A stretch of DNA of 64,000 nucleotides, taken from contig NZ_VTEX01000004.1 in assembly GCF_008180865.1 (NCBI RefSeq), positions 372,001 through 436,000 on the forward strand. Reading direction: 5' to 3'. A program made the translations under genes and the position numbers. The DNA is from Rossellomorea aquimaris. Lineage in GTDB: Bacteria > Bacillota > Bacilli > Bacillales > Bacillaceae_B. The number at the start of each line of letters is the position of its first letter. The first letter of the stretch is position 1. The notes below the pieces were generated by a model that did not search any database, was not told where the DNA came from, and saw nothing but the letters and a program-made list of their open reading frames with translations. Below, one piece after another: positions 8,944 to 18,656 of the stretch.

Positions 8944-9150
8944 ATGAATATTTCATTTGACTTAATAGAAGATAAAGTAGAGTTTTTTGAAGCAGATAGC
9001 TTACGAACATTGGAAAAGAAGGTGGATGAACAAATCCAGCATAATAAAGCGATCATGCTGAGCGTTCATCATGTAGATCACGCCGTTTCCATTGATGAAA
9101 ATGGCAGAAGATTGTATAGCGCGGCGGTTCATTTTAAAGTGAAAAACTGA
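8944..9150 (+). CDS. yrzA: YrzA family protein (DUF2536)
   Basis: 68 aa with a very good GAGGAGG ribosome-binding site 10 bases before the ATG. It is a small soluble acidic protein with the family pattern (N-terminal FDLIEDKVEFFEA, then HVDHAV and a C-terminal LYSAAVHFKVK strand). The function is unknown. It stands alone on the plus strand between two minus-strand genes and ends in a bidirectional terminator shared with yrrS. Confidence 0.8.
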   Translation: MNISFDLIEDKVEFFEADSLRTLEKKVDEQIQHNKAIMLSVHHVDHAVSIDENGRRLYSAAVHFKVKN

Positions 9151-9153
9151 TTC

Positions 9154-9189
9154 AAAAAAGGCTCTCCCTATTAAAAGGGAGAGCCTTTT
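9154..9189. terminator. Bidirectional terminator between yrzA and yrrS
   Basis: GGCTCTCCCT / AGGGAGAGCC perfect stem flanked by A-run and T-run, suitable for convergent transcription. Confidence 0.9.
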
Positions 9190-9198
9190 CATCACATA

Positions 9199-9897
9199 TT
9201 AATCTTTATCATTTTCAACTAATTCCTGTACTTTCGTAGGCTGCCATCCTTTGCCTTCCACCCATTGGAGATAAACTCTGTATGGGGTTTTTGTATCTTT
9301 AGCCGTCACGGTAGCCATGGACTTCTGAGGTCCGCCATTCCCTTCCATCCACCAAACGGTCATGTTTTCTTCGGGAATGCCTGTTGCATAAGAAGTAGCC
9401 TTGATTTTTTCCTGCCAGTCTACAGTGCCTTCATCATATACAGACACGTGTTCACCGGTTTGCTCAGTCCCAACCGGCTTCCAGTCAGGATGCACCATTG
9501 TTTTCTTCACATTGGGTTCGTCACTATCTTCCACTTTTAATTCGCTTTGGTCTTCCCCCTCTAATGCAACAGTGTCCTCTTCATCAGAAGCTTTGTCTTT
9601 TTGTTTTTCTTCATCGCTCTTCTTTTCTTCTTCTTTTTTATCTTCATTATCTTTTTCCTCAGATTTTTTATCCTCATCTAGAGAAACAGATTTGTCTTCT
9701 TTTTCAGCATCCTTATCGCTTGAGCCTTTTGTTTCTGTATCAGGAACGTTAGATGATGCCTTCTCATCGCCGCCTCCCATCACTATTGTCGCTCCGACAA
9801 CGACAATCAATAAGAGTACGACTGCGATCATTATGTTCAAAATTTTATTAGAATTCTTCTTGGATCGTTTATCTAATCGAGATTGGTATTTCGCCAT
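9199..9897 (-). CDS. yrrS: YrrS-like protein (DUF1510)
   Basis: 232 aa. Basic N-terminus (YQSRLDKRSKK), one transmembrane helix (about 20-42), a long low-complexity Glu/Lys/Asp/Ser linker (about 50-125) and a conserved C-terminal globular domain (about 130-225, with HPDWKPVGTEQTGEH and WQEK). This is a single-pass protein with an extracytoplasmic domain. In B. subtilis yrrS is paired with pbpI, the same arrangement as here, implying a role with this penicillin-binding protein in wall synthesis; the mechanism is unknown. Confidence 0.85.
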   Translation of the reverse strand: MAKYQSRLDKRSKKNSNKILNIMIAVVLLLIVVVGATIVMGGGDEKASSNVPDTETKGSSDKDAEKEDKSVSLDEDKKSEEKDNEDKKEEEKKSDEEKQKDKASDEEDTVALEGEDQSELKVEDSDEPNVKKTMVHPDWKPVGTEQTGEHVSVYDEGTVDWQEKIKATSYATGIPEENMTVWWMEGNGGPQKSMATVTAKDTKTPYRVYLQWVEGKGWQPTKVQELVENDKD

Positions 9898-10034
9898 TAC
9901 GTTCCCTCCCTATTATCCTAAACATTTTAACATGATTTGAGGAAAAGAATAAAGCGAAACATTATCCATCTCAGCTGGTTTTAGTTACTTTCATAAGAAA
10001 GGGAAAAAGGTCGCAGGACCATTGTACATCAGGG

Positions 10035-11792
10035 CTAATTATTCTCAAGATTATATATGGCATCTACGCTATCTTTGAAAATCGGATAGATCCCTCCCTC
10101 ATCGATCTTCACATCCATGTTGACGGCAACGAGGGAGTATTTGGGATTTTCAAAGGGAAAATATCCGGCGAACCATTTATTGTATAATTCATTTTCCTTC
10201 GTTTCTGCTCCCCGATAATTCCCTGTTTGGGCCGTTCCCGTTTTCCCGGCAATCGTGTAGGCAGCTGTTTGCAGGTATGGAGCTGTTCCTTCAGGGGAGT
10301 TCACCACTCCCCTTAAATACTGCTGAAGCTTCATGGCCGTAAATGGAGTGATCGTTTCACCCTCAGCCTCCTGTATTGGGAAGGAAAACATCTTCGTTCC
10401 GTTTTGGTACTCGACTGCGGATACGGCACTAACCTGATATTTTTCCCCTCCCCTTGCGATGGTGGCCATCATATTGGCCATACCAAGGGGGGTGACTCGT
10501 ACTTCCTGTTGTCCAATGCCTGTTTGAGAAACAAGTTTTGGTTCATTTCTGTGTTCTTCATTCGCGAAAATCCTTCCTTCACTCACTTGAATCTGAGGAA
10601 AACTTTCATAATGAAAGACGTTCCCTTTCCAGGCAATGTCTCCAAGCAAGCCGATCTTTTCAGCATACTCATCAAGAAGACGGTCATCCTTCTCCGTTAG
10701 TTCATTCGCCAAATCCGCAAACGTTCGGTTACAGCTGACAGCGATACTCGTTTTAATATTAATGTTCCCATGGGGTTTTTCCGCAGGACCACCTAGAATA
10801 TCTTCATCACATGCAAACAGCCTGCTTTCATCCACAATCCCTTCGTCCATGGCTGCAGCGGCGACAACGGTCTTAAACACGGAGCCGGGGATCAACGCTT
10901 TCAGCATATAGTTCGTTGCCCCGCCACTAAACGGGTCACGGCTGCTCATGGAAGGTCTTGATACACTGGCTACGATTTCACTTTTTTCAATATCAAGAAG
11001 CAGTAATCCACCCTTTTGAATGTTATACGTATCGGCGACTTCTTCCAATGCTTGCTGCATCCTTGCATCGATTGTCGTTTTCACATTAAGGGGGTAGAAG
11101 GGATTGGCAGGGGCAAGGTATTTCACGTCTACACCGAAAAGGGGACCACCGATGGCATCCACATGATAGATCAGCTTTGCTTCTTCCTCTGCGACCAGCC
11201 ACTCGTCAAAGCTTTCTTGAAGGCCTGACACGCCAATTTTCTGATTCGCTCCTTTTACTTTATCAGGATAGCGTTCATGAAAAACCTCTGTATTTTCTCC
11301 TGTTACGCCGATCAACTGAGAAGCAGGGACTTCGGTGCTTTTGAACTTTTTAGTGAGTGCAAACACTCCCTGAATTTCAAGGGCATTAATGTCACTCATT
11401 TGGCTTTCCGTCAGCTGTAACGGTTCTCTTCCGCCAAAGATGATCGGTCCTTTCGCTTCCGCAAGCTTTGATAGGATTGTTTGAGGTGGTACATGGAGAA
11501 TATCTGCCACTTTTTCTGCAGGCCAGTCCATTTTCTTCAGGAAAGGAAAAAGAACAAGAACATTTTTCTCCGTATAAGTAAGTGGTTCCCCGTTCCGATC
11601 GAGAAATTCGCCCCTGCCTTCATCAATCACCAATTGTTGCGTTCGTTGAGAGACACTTTCTTCGAGAAGATTGATTTTATGTTTCGAATAAGATTCTGTT
11701 TGGAATAATTGCAATTGCATCAGTCTAGCTGCTAGCCCAAAAAGAGCAAGTAATAAAAAGATACTGAGTAACCTGATTCGTTTTCGTTTCAT
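10035..11792 (-). CDS. pbpI: Class B penicillin-binding protein PbpI (YrrR)
   Basis: 585 aa from the ATG at 11792, preferred over an ATG 18 codons upstream because of the GAGGTG ribosome-binding site and family length. N-terminal membrane anchor (about 5-25), PBP dimer domain, then the transpeptidase with the active serine in SVFK (Ser304), SCN (353-355) and KTGT (517-520). It cross-links peptidoglycan stem peptides outside the membrane. In B. subtilis this gene is tied to sporulation-stage wall synthesis. Its partner yrrS follows. Confidence 0.93.
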   Translation of the reverse strand: MKRKRIRLLSIFLLLALFGLAARLMQLQLFQTESYSKHKINLLEESVSQRTQQLVIDEGRGEFLDRNGEPLTYTEKNVLVLFPFLKKMDWPAEKVADILHVPPQTILSKLAEAKGPIIFGGREPLQLTESQMSDINALEIQGVFALTKKFKSTEVPASQLIGVTGENTEVFHERYPDKVKGANQKIGVSGLQESFDEWLVAEEEAKLIYHVDAIGGPLFGVDVKYLAPANPFYPLNVKTTIDARMQQALEEVADTYNIQKGGLLLLDIEKSEIVASVSRPSMSSRDPFSGGATNYMLKALIPGSVFKTVVAAAAMDEGIVDESRLFACDEDILGGPAEKPHGNINIKTSIAVSCNRTFADLANELTEKDDRLLDEYAEKIGLLGDIAWKGNVFHYESFPQIQVSEGRIFANEEHRNEPKLVSQTGIGQQEVRVTPLGMANMMATIARGGEKYQVSAVSAVEYQNGTKMFSFPIQEAEGETITPFTAMKLQQYLRGVVNSPEGTAPYLQTAAYTIAGKTGTAQTGNYRGAETKENELYNKWFAGYFPFENPKYSLVAVNMDVKIDEGGIYPIFKDSVDAIYNLENN

Positions 11793-11851
11793 TTTGTCAC
11801 CTCGTCCCCATTGTTGACGAGTTTCATGTGAAATAATCTTATTCACAGCAT

Positions 11852-11885
11852 AAAAAAAGAAGGGACTCGCTTATGAGTCCCTTCT
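11852..11885 (-). terminator. Terminator after greA
   Basis: AGAAGGGACTC / GAGTCCCTTCT stem (11859-11869 with 11875-11885) followed on the minus strand by a seven-T run. It separates greA from pbpI. Confidence 0.88.
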
Positions 11886-11891
11886 ACATGA

Positions 11892-12368
11892 TCAGCTTAC
11901 TTCTACAATCTTCACATTCATTTCTCCACCTGGAGTTTGAACGCTTACTTTCGCTCCTACCTTATGACCAAGAAGGCTTTTCGCGATTGGTGAATCATTT
12001 GAAATTTTCCCTTCAAATGGATCCGCTTCTGCACTACCAACGATTGTGTATGTTTCTTTGTCTCCGTCCGGCAATTCAACGAACGTCACTTTTTTACCTA
12101 ATTGTACTGTATCTGAGTTCATATCATCTTCTTGAATGATTTTCGCATTGCGAATCATGTTCTCTAAAGTAGATATACGACCTTCAACAAATGCTTGTTC
12201 ATCTTTCGCTGCGTCGTACTCTGAGTTCTCGGATAAATCTCCAAAGCTGCGGGCGATTTTAATACGCTCAACAACTTCTTTACGTTTAACCGTTTTCAAA
12301 TTCTCCAGTTCTTTTTCTAACTTCTCTTTACCTTCTGCTGTCATCGGAAATACTTTATCTGTACTCAT
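11892..12368 (-). CDS. greA: Transcription elongation factor GreA
   Basis: 158 aa from the ATG at 12368; upstream in-frame ATGs would add 20 residues not seen in the family. N-terminal coiled coil with the acidic tip ([17 protein letters not shown], about 36-52) that reaches into the RNA polymerase secondary channel, and a C-terminal FKBP-like domain (about 80-158). It stimulates cleavage of backtracked RNA. It is the last gene of the trmR-trhP1-trhP2-udk-greA group, though a perfect hairpin sits between udk and greA. Confidence 0.95.
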   Translation of the reverse strand: MSTDKVFPMTAEGKEKLEKELENLKTVKRKEVVERIKIARSFGDLSENSEYDAAKDEQAFVEGRISTLENMIRNAKIIQEDDMNSDTVQLGKKVTFVELPDGDKETYTIVGSAEADPFEGKISNDSPIAKSLLGHKVGAKVSVQTPGGEMNVKIVEVS

Positions 12369-12447
12369 GACCCTCTTCACTCCTTTTCTATCTAAGAGTT
12401 TCCCCATACTCTTTATGTAAATGTTCATTTGCAGGTTATGTAAAGGT

Positions 12448-12485
12448 AGGGAATGGAGAGAGAATTTATTCTCTCTCCATTCCCT
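12448..12485 (-). terminator. Perfect 17-bp hairpin between udk and greA
   Basis: AGGGAATGGAGAGAGAA pairs perfectly with its complement at 12469-12485 around a TTTA loop. No strong T-run follows on either strand, so it may be an RNA processing or stability element or a weak attenuator rather than a classical terminator. Confidence 0.55.
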
Positions 12486-12546
12486 GCTTCTTTACAATGT
12501 GGGAAAATGTAAAATCTACCTATATGTCTTTATCTATGCTATCGTA

Positions 12547-13182
12547 TTACAAAAATGACTTTTGTTCAAGAATTGTTTGAATTTTTGTTACCATTAAATC
12601 GATTGCCACGTGATTATGCCCGCCTTCAGGAATGATCACATCGGCATATCGCTTTGTTGGTTCAATGAATTGATTATGCATAGGACGAACGACTGTGATG
12701 TATTGATCGATGACGGAATCGATGGAACGGCCGCGCTCTTTAATATCGCGAAGCATTCTTCTGATGATGCGAAGATCGGCATCTGTATCTACATATAGCT
12801 TAATATCCATTAAGTTACGCAATCTTTCATCTTCTAATACTAAAATTCCTTCTAAAATAATAACATCTTTCGGTTCAACGAGAATCGTATCCTCAGAACG
12901 GGTGTGCATTTTATAATCATAGACCGGTTTATTTACAGGCTGATGATCAATTAGACCGTTCAAATGTTGAATTAATAGATCATTATCAAATGCCAATGGA
13001 TGATCATAATTCGTTTTAAGACGTTCCTCAAAAGGGAGATTCGATTGATCTTTATAATAATAATCCTGCTGCAGCATTAGAATCGAATGACCTTGAAATT
13101 GTTCATATATGGCTTTGGTAACACTTGTTTTACCTGAGCCGGATCCTCCTGCTACACCAATCACAACGGGTTTATGCTTCAT
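12547..13182 (-). CDS. udk: Uridine kinase
   Basis: 211 aa, full length. P-loop GGSGSGKTS (13-21), the LQQDYYY substrate segment and the nucleoside-binding region with YDYKMHTR. It phosphorylates uridine and cytidine to UMP and CMP in pyrimidine salvage. It starts five bases after the trhP2 stop and is co-transcribed with the tRNA-modification genes, the same order as in B. subtilis. Confidence 0.95.
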   Translation of the reverse strand: MKHKPVVIGVAGGSGSGKTSVTKAIYEQFQGHSILMLQQDYYYKDQSNLPFEERLKTNYDHPLAFDNDLLIQHLNGLIDHQPVNKPVYDYKMHTRSEDTILVEPKDVIILEGILVLEDERLRNLMDIKLYVDTDADLRIIRRMLRDIKERGRSIDSVIDQYITVVRPMHNQFIEPTKRYADVIIPEGGHNHVAIDLMVTKIQTILEQKSFL

Positions 13183-13187
13183 AAGTA

Positions 13188-14465
13188 TTAGGTGTTCTCC
13201 TTTCGCATCATGTTATCAGGATATACTCTCTGATGAACCTTAAATTTAACAATTTGTAATGGGTGACGTGCAACATCAAGCTCATTTCCTTTTTCATCCC
13301 ACATCTTCTCGACAACTTGTGTAAAGTTGGAGATCTCAGGACCAAAAAATTCTACTTCCTGTCCTATTTTAAAATGGTTTCTTTGTTGCAGGGTGACGAT
13401 TTGAGTTTCTTCGTCGTAATCTAGCACAAGTCCGACAAATTCATAATTTGTGTTTTTCTTATTATGAACACCAAACATTTGCTCCTTGAAGCCTGGAACT
13501 CCCTCAAAGAACGCTGGAGCTGTTTCACGATTTGCACATTTATCTAGCTCTTCCAGCCATTCTTCTCGAATCGTAAAGTTATCGGGATCTTTACAGTACT
13601 CGTCAATCACTTTACGGTATACACTTACGACAGTGGATACGTAGTGAATGGATTTCATGCGTCCCTCGATTTTTAAGCTGTCAATGCCCAATTCAATCAT
13701 TCTCGGTATCGATTCAACCAGCTTTAAATCTTTAGGGCTCATGGCAAATGGTGCATCACCATCGCCGTAAAGAGGATTTTCATTTTCTCCGTCGACTTCA
13801 TATAAATCGTAATCCCAACGGCATGATTGACAGCAACCGCCACGATTTGAGTCACGGGCCGTCATATGGTTACTTAAAGTGCATCTGCCGGAATAGGCAA
13901 TACACATGGCACCATGGATAAAGGTCTCGATTTCAATATCTACCTTTTCTTTCATTTCACGGATTTCGTCGCCGCTTGCTTCACGTGCCAATACCACTCG
14001 GTCAAGTCCTTCTTCCTTCCAGAACTGGACTGCTTTCCAGTTTGAAAGGGACTGTTGGGTACTTAAATGCACTTCCACATTTGGTGCGACTCTTCTGCAT
14101 GTTTCTATGATGAGTGGATCAGCGACAATAATCCCAGCGACTCCCGCCTCCTGAAGTCCACGTAAGTAGTCTTCCAGGCCATCCATATTCTCATTATGGG
14201 CATAGATGTTGGTTGTTACATAAATCTTCGCGCCATAACCTCTAGCAAAATCCACGCCCTCTTTCATTTGTTCGAAGGTGAAATTCCCGGCGTTTGAGCG
14301 CAGACCGTATTCCTGCCCGCCAATATAAACTGCATCTGCACCGTAATGGACAGCTATCTTCAATTTCTCCAGATTACCGGCAGGAGCCAGTAACTCAGGT
14401 TTCTTCACAATGACACGTCTTCCATCTACTATCTTGGATATTGGTTTTTTCTCAACCGTGGCCAT
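13188..14465 (-). CDS. trhP2: tRNA uridine-34 hydroxylation protein TrhP2 (peptidase U32 family, YrrO)
   Basis: 425 aa from the ATG at 14465, which follows GGAGGAG; ten extra upstream codons lack a ribosome-binding site. U32 family core: [41 protein letters not shown] and the Cys-rich GGCCQSCRW motif expected to hold an Fe-S cluster. Members of this family take part in prephenate-dependent formation of 5-hydroxyuridine at tRNA position 34, the precursor that TrmR methylates; the gene is next to trhP1 and trmR. The older label is 'collagenase-like protease'. Confidence 0.88.
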   Translation of the reverse strand: MATVEKKPISKIVDGRRVIVKKPELLAPAGNLEKLKIAVHYGADAVYIGGQEYGLRSNAGNFTFEQMKEGVDFARGYGAKIYVTTNIYAHNENMDGLEDYLRGLQEAGVAGIIVADPLIIETCRRVAPNVEVHLSTQQSLSNWKAVQFWKEEGLDRVVLAREASGDEIREMKEKVDIEIETFIHGAMCIAYSGRCTLSNHMTARDSNRGGCCQSCRWDYDLYEVDGENENPLYGDGDAPFAMSPKDLKLVESIPRMIELGIDSLKIEGRMKSIHYVSTVVSVYRKVIDEYCKDPDNFTIREEWLEELDKCANRETAPAFFEGVPGFKEQMFGVHNKKNTNYEFVGLVLDYDEETQIVTLQQRNHFKIGQEVEFFGPEISNFTQVVEKMWDEKGNELDVARHPLQIVKFKVHQRVYPDNMMRKENT

Positions 14466-14502
14466 CGTAACTCCTCCGTTCTGATCAAACTTCATTTCGT
14501 TC

Positions 14503-15432
14503 TTAATACACCGTTTCTTTAAAGAAAAATCCAGTATCCAATGGACGATTTTCTGGTTGCAATCTTTTCGCTTCTTCTAAAAATCCGTCTTTCTGCTCGT
14601 CATATTGAACTTCGTCCTCTATACATAGATCAATGGCTTTTCGATATAGTTTCGTCACCCCAAGTATATAGTCTGATGATTTCAGGACACCATCGATTTT
14701 GAAGGAATCAATTCCGGCTTCAATCATTTCACCCAATTCATCGACTATGCACATATCATTCGGACTCATAATATGAGTGCCATTCTCATCTTCATATATT
14801 GGGTATTTATTATGACGTTCTTCATCGTGAAGGAACATATTACGTTGTTCTTTACGGTTTTCAATCTCCATCGCCTTGCCTCTATACTCAAAATAGTTAC
14901 CAAGTAAAGAGCGTTTTGATTGAAACATGCAGGTCATTCCGTGGACCTGGACCTCGATTTCAACTTCTGCATTCTCTTTCATCTCCACAATGGTATCCAT
15001 GCTTAATTCCCTGGCCAGAACAGCGCGTTTTGCCCCTTTTCTACCCCAATAATTACATGTATACCAATTGGTGGCAGTCGTTTCCGTGTTCCAATGAAGA
15101 GACATATCCGGTGCCACTTCCCGGGCTGCCATCAACACAGCAGGATCCCCGAACACAATCGCATCCGCGCCGGCTTCTTGAAGAAATGCAATATAGTCCT
15201 CAAGTTCAGAAATTTTTTCATTATGGAAGAGGGCGTTCATGGCTACATACACTTTTTTACCGTGTTTGTGTGCCACTTTGATCGCTTCTGCTACATCTTC
15301 TCTTGAATACTCTCCTGCAAGCCTTAAGCCATACCTTTGTTCGCCAATCATAAACGCATCCGCTCCCGCCAATGCTAACGTTTCGATATGAGAAACAGAG
15401 ACAGGGGTCACGAGTAATTCTGGTTTTTTCAT
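14503..15432 (-). CDS. trhP1: tRNA uridine-34 hydroxylation protein TrhP1 (peptidase U32 family, YrrN)
   Basis: 309 aa, the short U32 paralogue of the pair. It has KPELLVTPVSVS, GADAFMIGEQRYGLR, LHWNTETTATNW and QVHGMTCMFQSKR, but lacks the C-terminal extension of TrhP2. Its ATG overlaps the trmR stop (TGA sharing bases), indicating translational coupling. The likely role, with TrhP2, is ho5U34 formation on tRNA. Confidence 0.87.
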   Translation of the reverse strand: MKKPELLVTPVSVSHIETLALAGADAFMIGEQRYGLRLAGEYSREDVAEAIKVAHKHGKKVYVAMNALFHNEKISELEDYIAFLQEAGADAIVFGDPAVLMAAREVAPDMSLHWNTETTATNWYTCNYWGRKGAKRAVLARELSMDTIVEMKENAEVEIEVQVHGMTCMFQSKRSLLGNYFEYRGKAMEIENRKEQRNMFLHDEERHNKYPIYEDENGTHIMSPNDMCIVDELGEMIEAGIDSFKIDGVLKSSDYILGVTKLYRKAIDLCIEDEVQYDEQKDGFLEEAKRLQPENRPLDTGFFFKETVY

Positions 15433-16076
15433 GAGCGATCACCTCTTTTTTTACTGATGGCAATGCCGTCTCCAACGGGTAAAATACTCGTATCAAATTG
15501 CCCATGATTCATGAGCCATTCATTATAATTCTTCAATTTTTTGACCATGTTCCGAATTCTTTTCTGTTCTACCTCTTCTTGTGCGACAAGTCCCTTAAAC
15601 AGGACATTATCCGAATAGACGACCCCTTCTCCTGAAAGCATTTCTGAGTAGAGTTCAAAGAATTTAAGGTATTGACCCTTGGCGGCATCTATAAATATGG
15701 CATCAAAAGGACCGTGCTTTTCCACTTCTTCGCCGAGCTCCAATGCATCACCGAATAAAGTTACGACCCTCTTTCCAAACTCAGAACGAGACAGATAGCC
15801 CTCGGCTGCGTCGAATCTTTCTTCGTCACGTTCAAGGGTAACGATTGTCGAGTGAGGAAGAGCCTCCGCCATTCTGAGAGCGGAATACCCAATCGCAGTC
15901 CCAATTTCCAAGATGCGTTTCGGTTGTTGTATACGTAACATCCCCAGCAATGCTTCAATCCCTACCAGTTCCATAATCGGAACGTTATGAGCTTCTGCGT
16001 ACTGTTCCATCTCAGCAAGTAAAGGGGAACGTTCTTTTACGATTGATTCTATATAGTGAATAACCTGTTCGTTCAT
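15429..16076 (-). CDS. trmR: tRNA 5-hydroxyuridine methyltransferase TrmR (YrrM)
   Basis: 215 aa O-methyltransferase-family protein with SAM motif ILEIGTAIGYSA (about 55-66) and the DAIFIDAAKGQY segment (about 124-135) that carries metal/SAM ligands. TrmR makes 5-methoxyuridine at the wobble position from ho5U34, which fits the adjacent trhP1 and trhP2. It is the first gene of the modification/udk/greA transcript. Confidence 0.9.
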   Translation of the reverse strand: MNEQVIHYIESIVKERSPLLAEMEQYAEAHNVPIMELVGIEALLGMLRIQQPKRILEIGTAIGYSALRMAEALPHSTIVTLERDEERFDAAEGYLSRSEFGKRVVTLFGDALELGEEVEKHGPFDAIFIDAAKGQYLKFFELYSEMLSGEGVVYSDNVLFKGLVAQEEVEQKRIRNMVKKLKNYNEWLMNHGQFDTSILPVGDGIAISKKRGDRS

Positions 16077-16138
16077 AAATAAGCCTCACGATCATGTTCA
16101 TAAGTGGTCTCGGGTAACGATCCATTCTTTAGACAACA

Positions 16139-16168
16139 TGAAAAGAAGAAAGCTACAATGAGCTTTCT
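16139..16168 (-). terminator. Terminator after mltG
   Basis: GAAAGCT / AGCTTTC stem with a six-base loop followed by TTCTTTTC on the minus strand, between mltG and trmR. Confidence 0.6.
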
Positions 16169-16276
16169 ACTTCACACACATCTTCATAAAGATATCGCCC
16201 GTATATAAAAATAACTTGTACTATTTTATCACATAGAGAAGAGGAAAGCGAATATTTCTTTCCTCTTCTCACCGCT

Positions 16277-17410
16277 CTATTCTTCTTTGTTTGTAATGTA
16301 CTTCGCCTTTTTCTCGTTATGTTCTTCTAATGTTTCAGAATAATAGACGGATCCATTGGCAGAAGCCAGGAAATAGTAATACTCTGTATCCTCCGGTTCC
16401 AAAGCCGCTTCAATCGAAGACACCCCTGCATTCGCGATCGGACCTGGCGGTAACCCCTTCACTTTATAAGTGTTATAGGGTGAATCCACTTCAAGATCTT
16501 TGTAGACGGTTCTTTTTTTATGTTTACCTAACGCATAAAGCACTGTCGGATCGGTTTGAAGAGGCATACCTTCTTCAATACGATTGTAAAAGACACTTGA
16601 GATTTTTCCTCTGTCTGCTTTTTCTGTTGCTTCTTCTTCAATGAGGGAAGATAACGTAAGAAGCTCATGGGCCGTGTATTCCCTGTCTGCCATTGCTCCC
16701 TCATATTGAGCGAGGACTTCGTTCGTTTGGGCAATCATCTTCATTAATATCGCTTCTAACGAAGGCTTTTTCTCATAGAAAGGGTACGTCGCAGGATATA
16801 GATATCCTTCCAAAGGACGTTTAATTTCTTTCTTCAATATTTCATCAGTTATCAATGCCGGATATTCCTGTTTTAATTGCTCGAGCCATTTCTTGTCATT
16901 TAATTTATCTACAATTTCTTCTTTTTTGTATGGCGACTTATCAGCAATAAGCTCAGCGATTTGATCTAATTGCAGTCCCTCAGGTATGGTAATCTTAAAT
17001 TCTGCTTTTCTCATTACCTTACCGGTTTTTAAGCTATTAACAATTTCATTTAATGTCATGGAAGGTGTCAAGTCATAAGAACCTGCTTGAAAACCGGATT
17101 CATTGTTAAATTTCACATAGTATTTAAAGATTGTAGAATTCTTAACGATTCCTTCTTCCTCCAGAATGTTCCCGATGGATGTCACTCCAGAGCCTATAGG
17201 TATTTCGACTTTTACGGGTTTCGTATTGTCCGGATCGACGGGTTTTAATGCTGAATTCACGTAAAGGTACCCACCAATGGCCGTTCCTCCAATAATGATG
17301 ACAAGACAAAGAATGACAAGTCCTACTATTTTTCTAATGACCTTTGCCTCCTCTTGTCTTTCCAGCAATTTTTTCATGAGTGTCTCTTTTATATTTTTGT
17401 TCTTTTCCAA
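16277..17410 (-). CDS. mltG: Endolytic murein transglycosylase MltG (YrrL)
   Basis: 377 aa from a TTG at 17410, chosen for its AAAGGGGG ribosome-binding site; 30 upstream codons lack support. A cytoplasmic basic segment, one transmembrane helix (about 28-50), a LysM-like domain and the YceG catalytic domain with the active Glu in LSSLIEEEA (about 265) and the TDPTVLYALG motif. It cuts nascent glycan strands at the membrane and so sets chain ends. Confidence 0.92.
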   Translation of the reverse strand: MEKNKNIKETLMKKLLERQEEAKVIRKIVGLVILCLVIIIGGTAIGGYLYVNSALKPVDPDNTKPVKVEIPIGSGVTSIGNILEEEGIVKNSTIFKYYVKFNNESGFQAGSYDLTPSMTLNEIVNSLKTGKVMRKAEFKITIPEGLQLDQIAELIADKSPYKKEEIVDKLNDKKWLEQLKQEYPALITDEILKKEIKRPLEGYLYPATYPFYEKKPSLEAILMKMIAQTNEVLAQYEGAMADREYTAHELLTLSSLIEEEATEKADRGKISSVFYNRIEEGMPLQTDPTVLYALGKHKKRTVYKDLEVDSPYNTYKVKGLPPGPIANAGVSSIEAALEPEDTEYYYFLASANGSVYYSETLEEHNEKKAKYITNKEE

Positions 17411-17503
17411 AGCTATATTTCCCCCTTTCGAGCAAAAAAGCGGGATATCCGTTAAAGGTAATTCGACATCATCTCCACTATTATACAATATTTTGCACAA
17501 AGT

Positions 17504-17559
17504 GAAACAGGGACCTGCAAAAAGGTGAATTTTTTGTCCCTTTTTGCGGTCCCTGTTTC
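17504..17559 (-). terminator. Long hairpin between yrzB and mltG
   Basis: GAAACAGGGACC pairs with GGTCCCTGTTTC, and inside it GCAAAAAGG pairs with CCTTTTTGC around a 13-base loop, with a single bulged T between the two blocks. No T-run follows. It lies next to the mltG promoter region (TATAAT near 17480), so it may terminate or insulate. Confidence 0.5.
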
Positions 17560-17581
17560 TTATGAAACTATAGCTTACTGC

Positions 17582-17872
17582 TTATTCTGCGTCTTCTTCT
17601 TCGTCTAAGAAAGTGTTTAACATTTCCTCGATCATGTCCCACTCTTCTTCAGTTTCAATCGGCTTTAATTCGCCTTCTTGACCTTCGTCTCCAGGAAGGA
17701 AAGCAGAAGCATGAATTTCAATTTCTTCTTCGTCGTTCTCATCTGCTCCCAGTGGATAGTAAAGGACATATGATTTATTGAATTTATCTGATTCAAACGT
17801 GAAAAGAACCTCGCATAATTGTTCATTTCCTTGTTCGTCAACTACTGTAATTTGTTTTTCTCCGTGTTCCAT
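17582..17872 (-). CDS. yrzB: DUF1292 protein YrzB
   Basis: 96 aa; the second of two nearby ATGs (17872) has the correct 7-base spacing from GAGGTG. Very acidic C-terminus (about a third Asp/Glu). N-terminal strand-rich part with [19 protein letters not shown] and YVLYYPL, the DUF1292 signature. It is encoded with yrrK and ireB as in other Firmicutes. The function is unknown. Confidence 0.88.
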   Translation of the reverse strand: MEHGEKQITVVDEQGNEQLCEVLFTFESDKFNKSYVLYYPLGADENDEEEIEIHASAFLPGDEGQEGELKPIETEEEWDMIEEMLNTFLDEEEDAE

Positions 17873-17886
17873 GAACATTCACCTCA

Positions 17887-18303
17887 TTATTTTTGGCTGT
17901 CAAGATATCCTTGGAGGATCATCATTGCAGCCATTTTATCAATTACTTTCTTACGTTTCTTCCTACTTACATCGGCTTCTAAAAGAACTCGTTCCGCAGC
18001 CATTGTACTCAGTCGTTCATCCCAGTATTTAACGGGAAGGGATAACTCTTGCTGAATTAATTCACCATAAGCTTTAGACGCTTCTCCCCGGGGACCAATT
18101 GAGTTGTTCATATTTTTAGGCAATCCGACTACAACTGTGTCCACCTGGTACTCTTCGGCAAGTTCCTTTAATCTGTCGATCCGGAACACACCTTGATCTT
18201 CGTCAATCTTAATCGTTTCAATTCCTTGAGCGGTCCAACCAAGCTCATCGCTAATTGCGACTCCCACTGTCTTAGAGCCGACGTCTAAACCCATTACACG
18301 CAT
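17887..18303 (-). CDS. yrrK: RuvX/YqgF family putative Holliday-junction or pre-rRNA nuclease (YrrK)
   Basis: 138 aa RNase H-like fold. It has [19 protein letters not shown] with the first catalytic Asp, VVGLPKNM with a conserved core, and [11 protein letters not shown] with the last acidic residue. The family is associated with 16S rRNA 5' maturation and was earlier proposed as a Holliday-junction resolvase. It starts 3 bases after ireB and is followed by yrzB. Confidence 0.9.
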   Translation of the reverse strand: MRVMGLDVGSKTVGVAISDELGWTAQGIETIKIDEDQGVFRIDRLKELAEEYQVDTVVVGLPKNMNNSIGPRGEASKAYGELIQQELSLPVKYWDERLSTMAAERVLLEADVSRKKRKKVIDKMAAMMILQGYLDSQK

Positions 18304-18306
18304 GTA

Positions 18307-18573
18307 TTATCCCTCTTTGTGCTGTTTCAAATACGATTTGACTAATTCTTCGATGATCTCATCACGTTCTAAACGGCGGATGATATTTCTGGCATCTTGA
18401 TGTCTAGGAATGTAAGCAGGATCTCCAGATAATAAGTACCCTACGATTTGATTGATTGGGTTGTACCCTTTTTCTTGAAGAGCATCATGAACTTGCAGGA
18501 GTACTTCCTTCACGTCATGTTCGAACGGCTCCTCTGAAAAATCAAATCGCATCGTTTTGTCAAAAGAACTCAT
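18307..18573 (-). CDS. yrzL: IreB family regulatory phosphoprotein (YrzL)
   Basis: 88 aa from the ATG at 18573 (AGAGGTG upstream). DUF965/IreB family: small helical protein with [16 protein letters not shown] and [19 protein letters not shown]. In enterococci the homologue is phosphorylated by the PASTA kinase IreK; in bacilli the role is less clear. First of the yrzL-yrrK-yrzB group downstream of alaS. Confidence 0.93.
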   Translation of the reverse strand: MSSFDKTMRFDFSEEPFEHDVKEVLLQVHDALQEKGYNPINQIVGYLLSGDPAYIPRHQDARNIIRRLERDEIIEELVKSYLKQHKEG

Positions 18574-18656
18574 TTTTAGCACCTCTCTTTAGGCTTGTCT
18601 TTTTGACAACCGAATTGTTAATCGTTACCTACATTGTACACCACTTTCACACGGAG

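Noticed and set aside
9401..9940. 179-codon Ser/Phe-rich frame on the plus strand
   Set aside because: Antisense shadow of the low-complexity Glu/Lys linker of yrrS, no ribosome-binding site.
14799..15281. 160-codon plus-strand frame inside trhP1
   Set aside because: Shadow of the conserved minus-strand gene.
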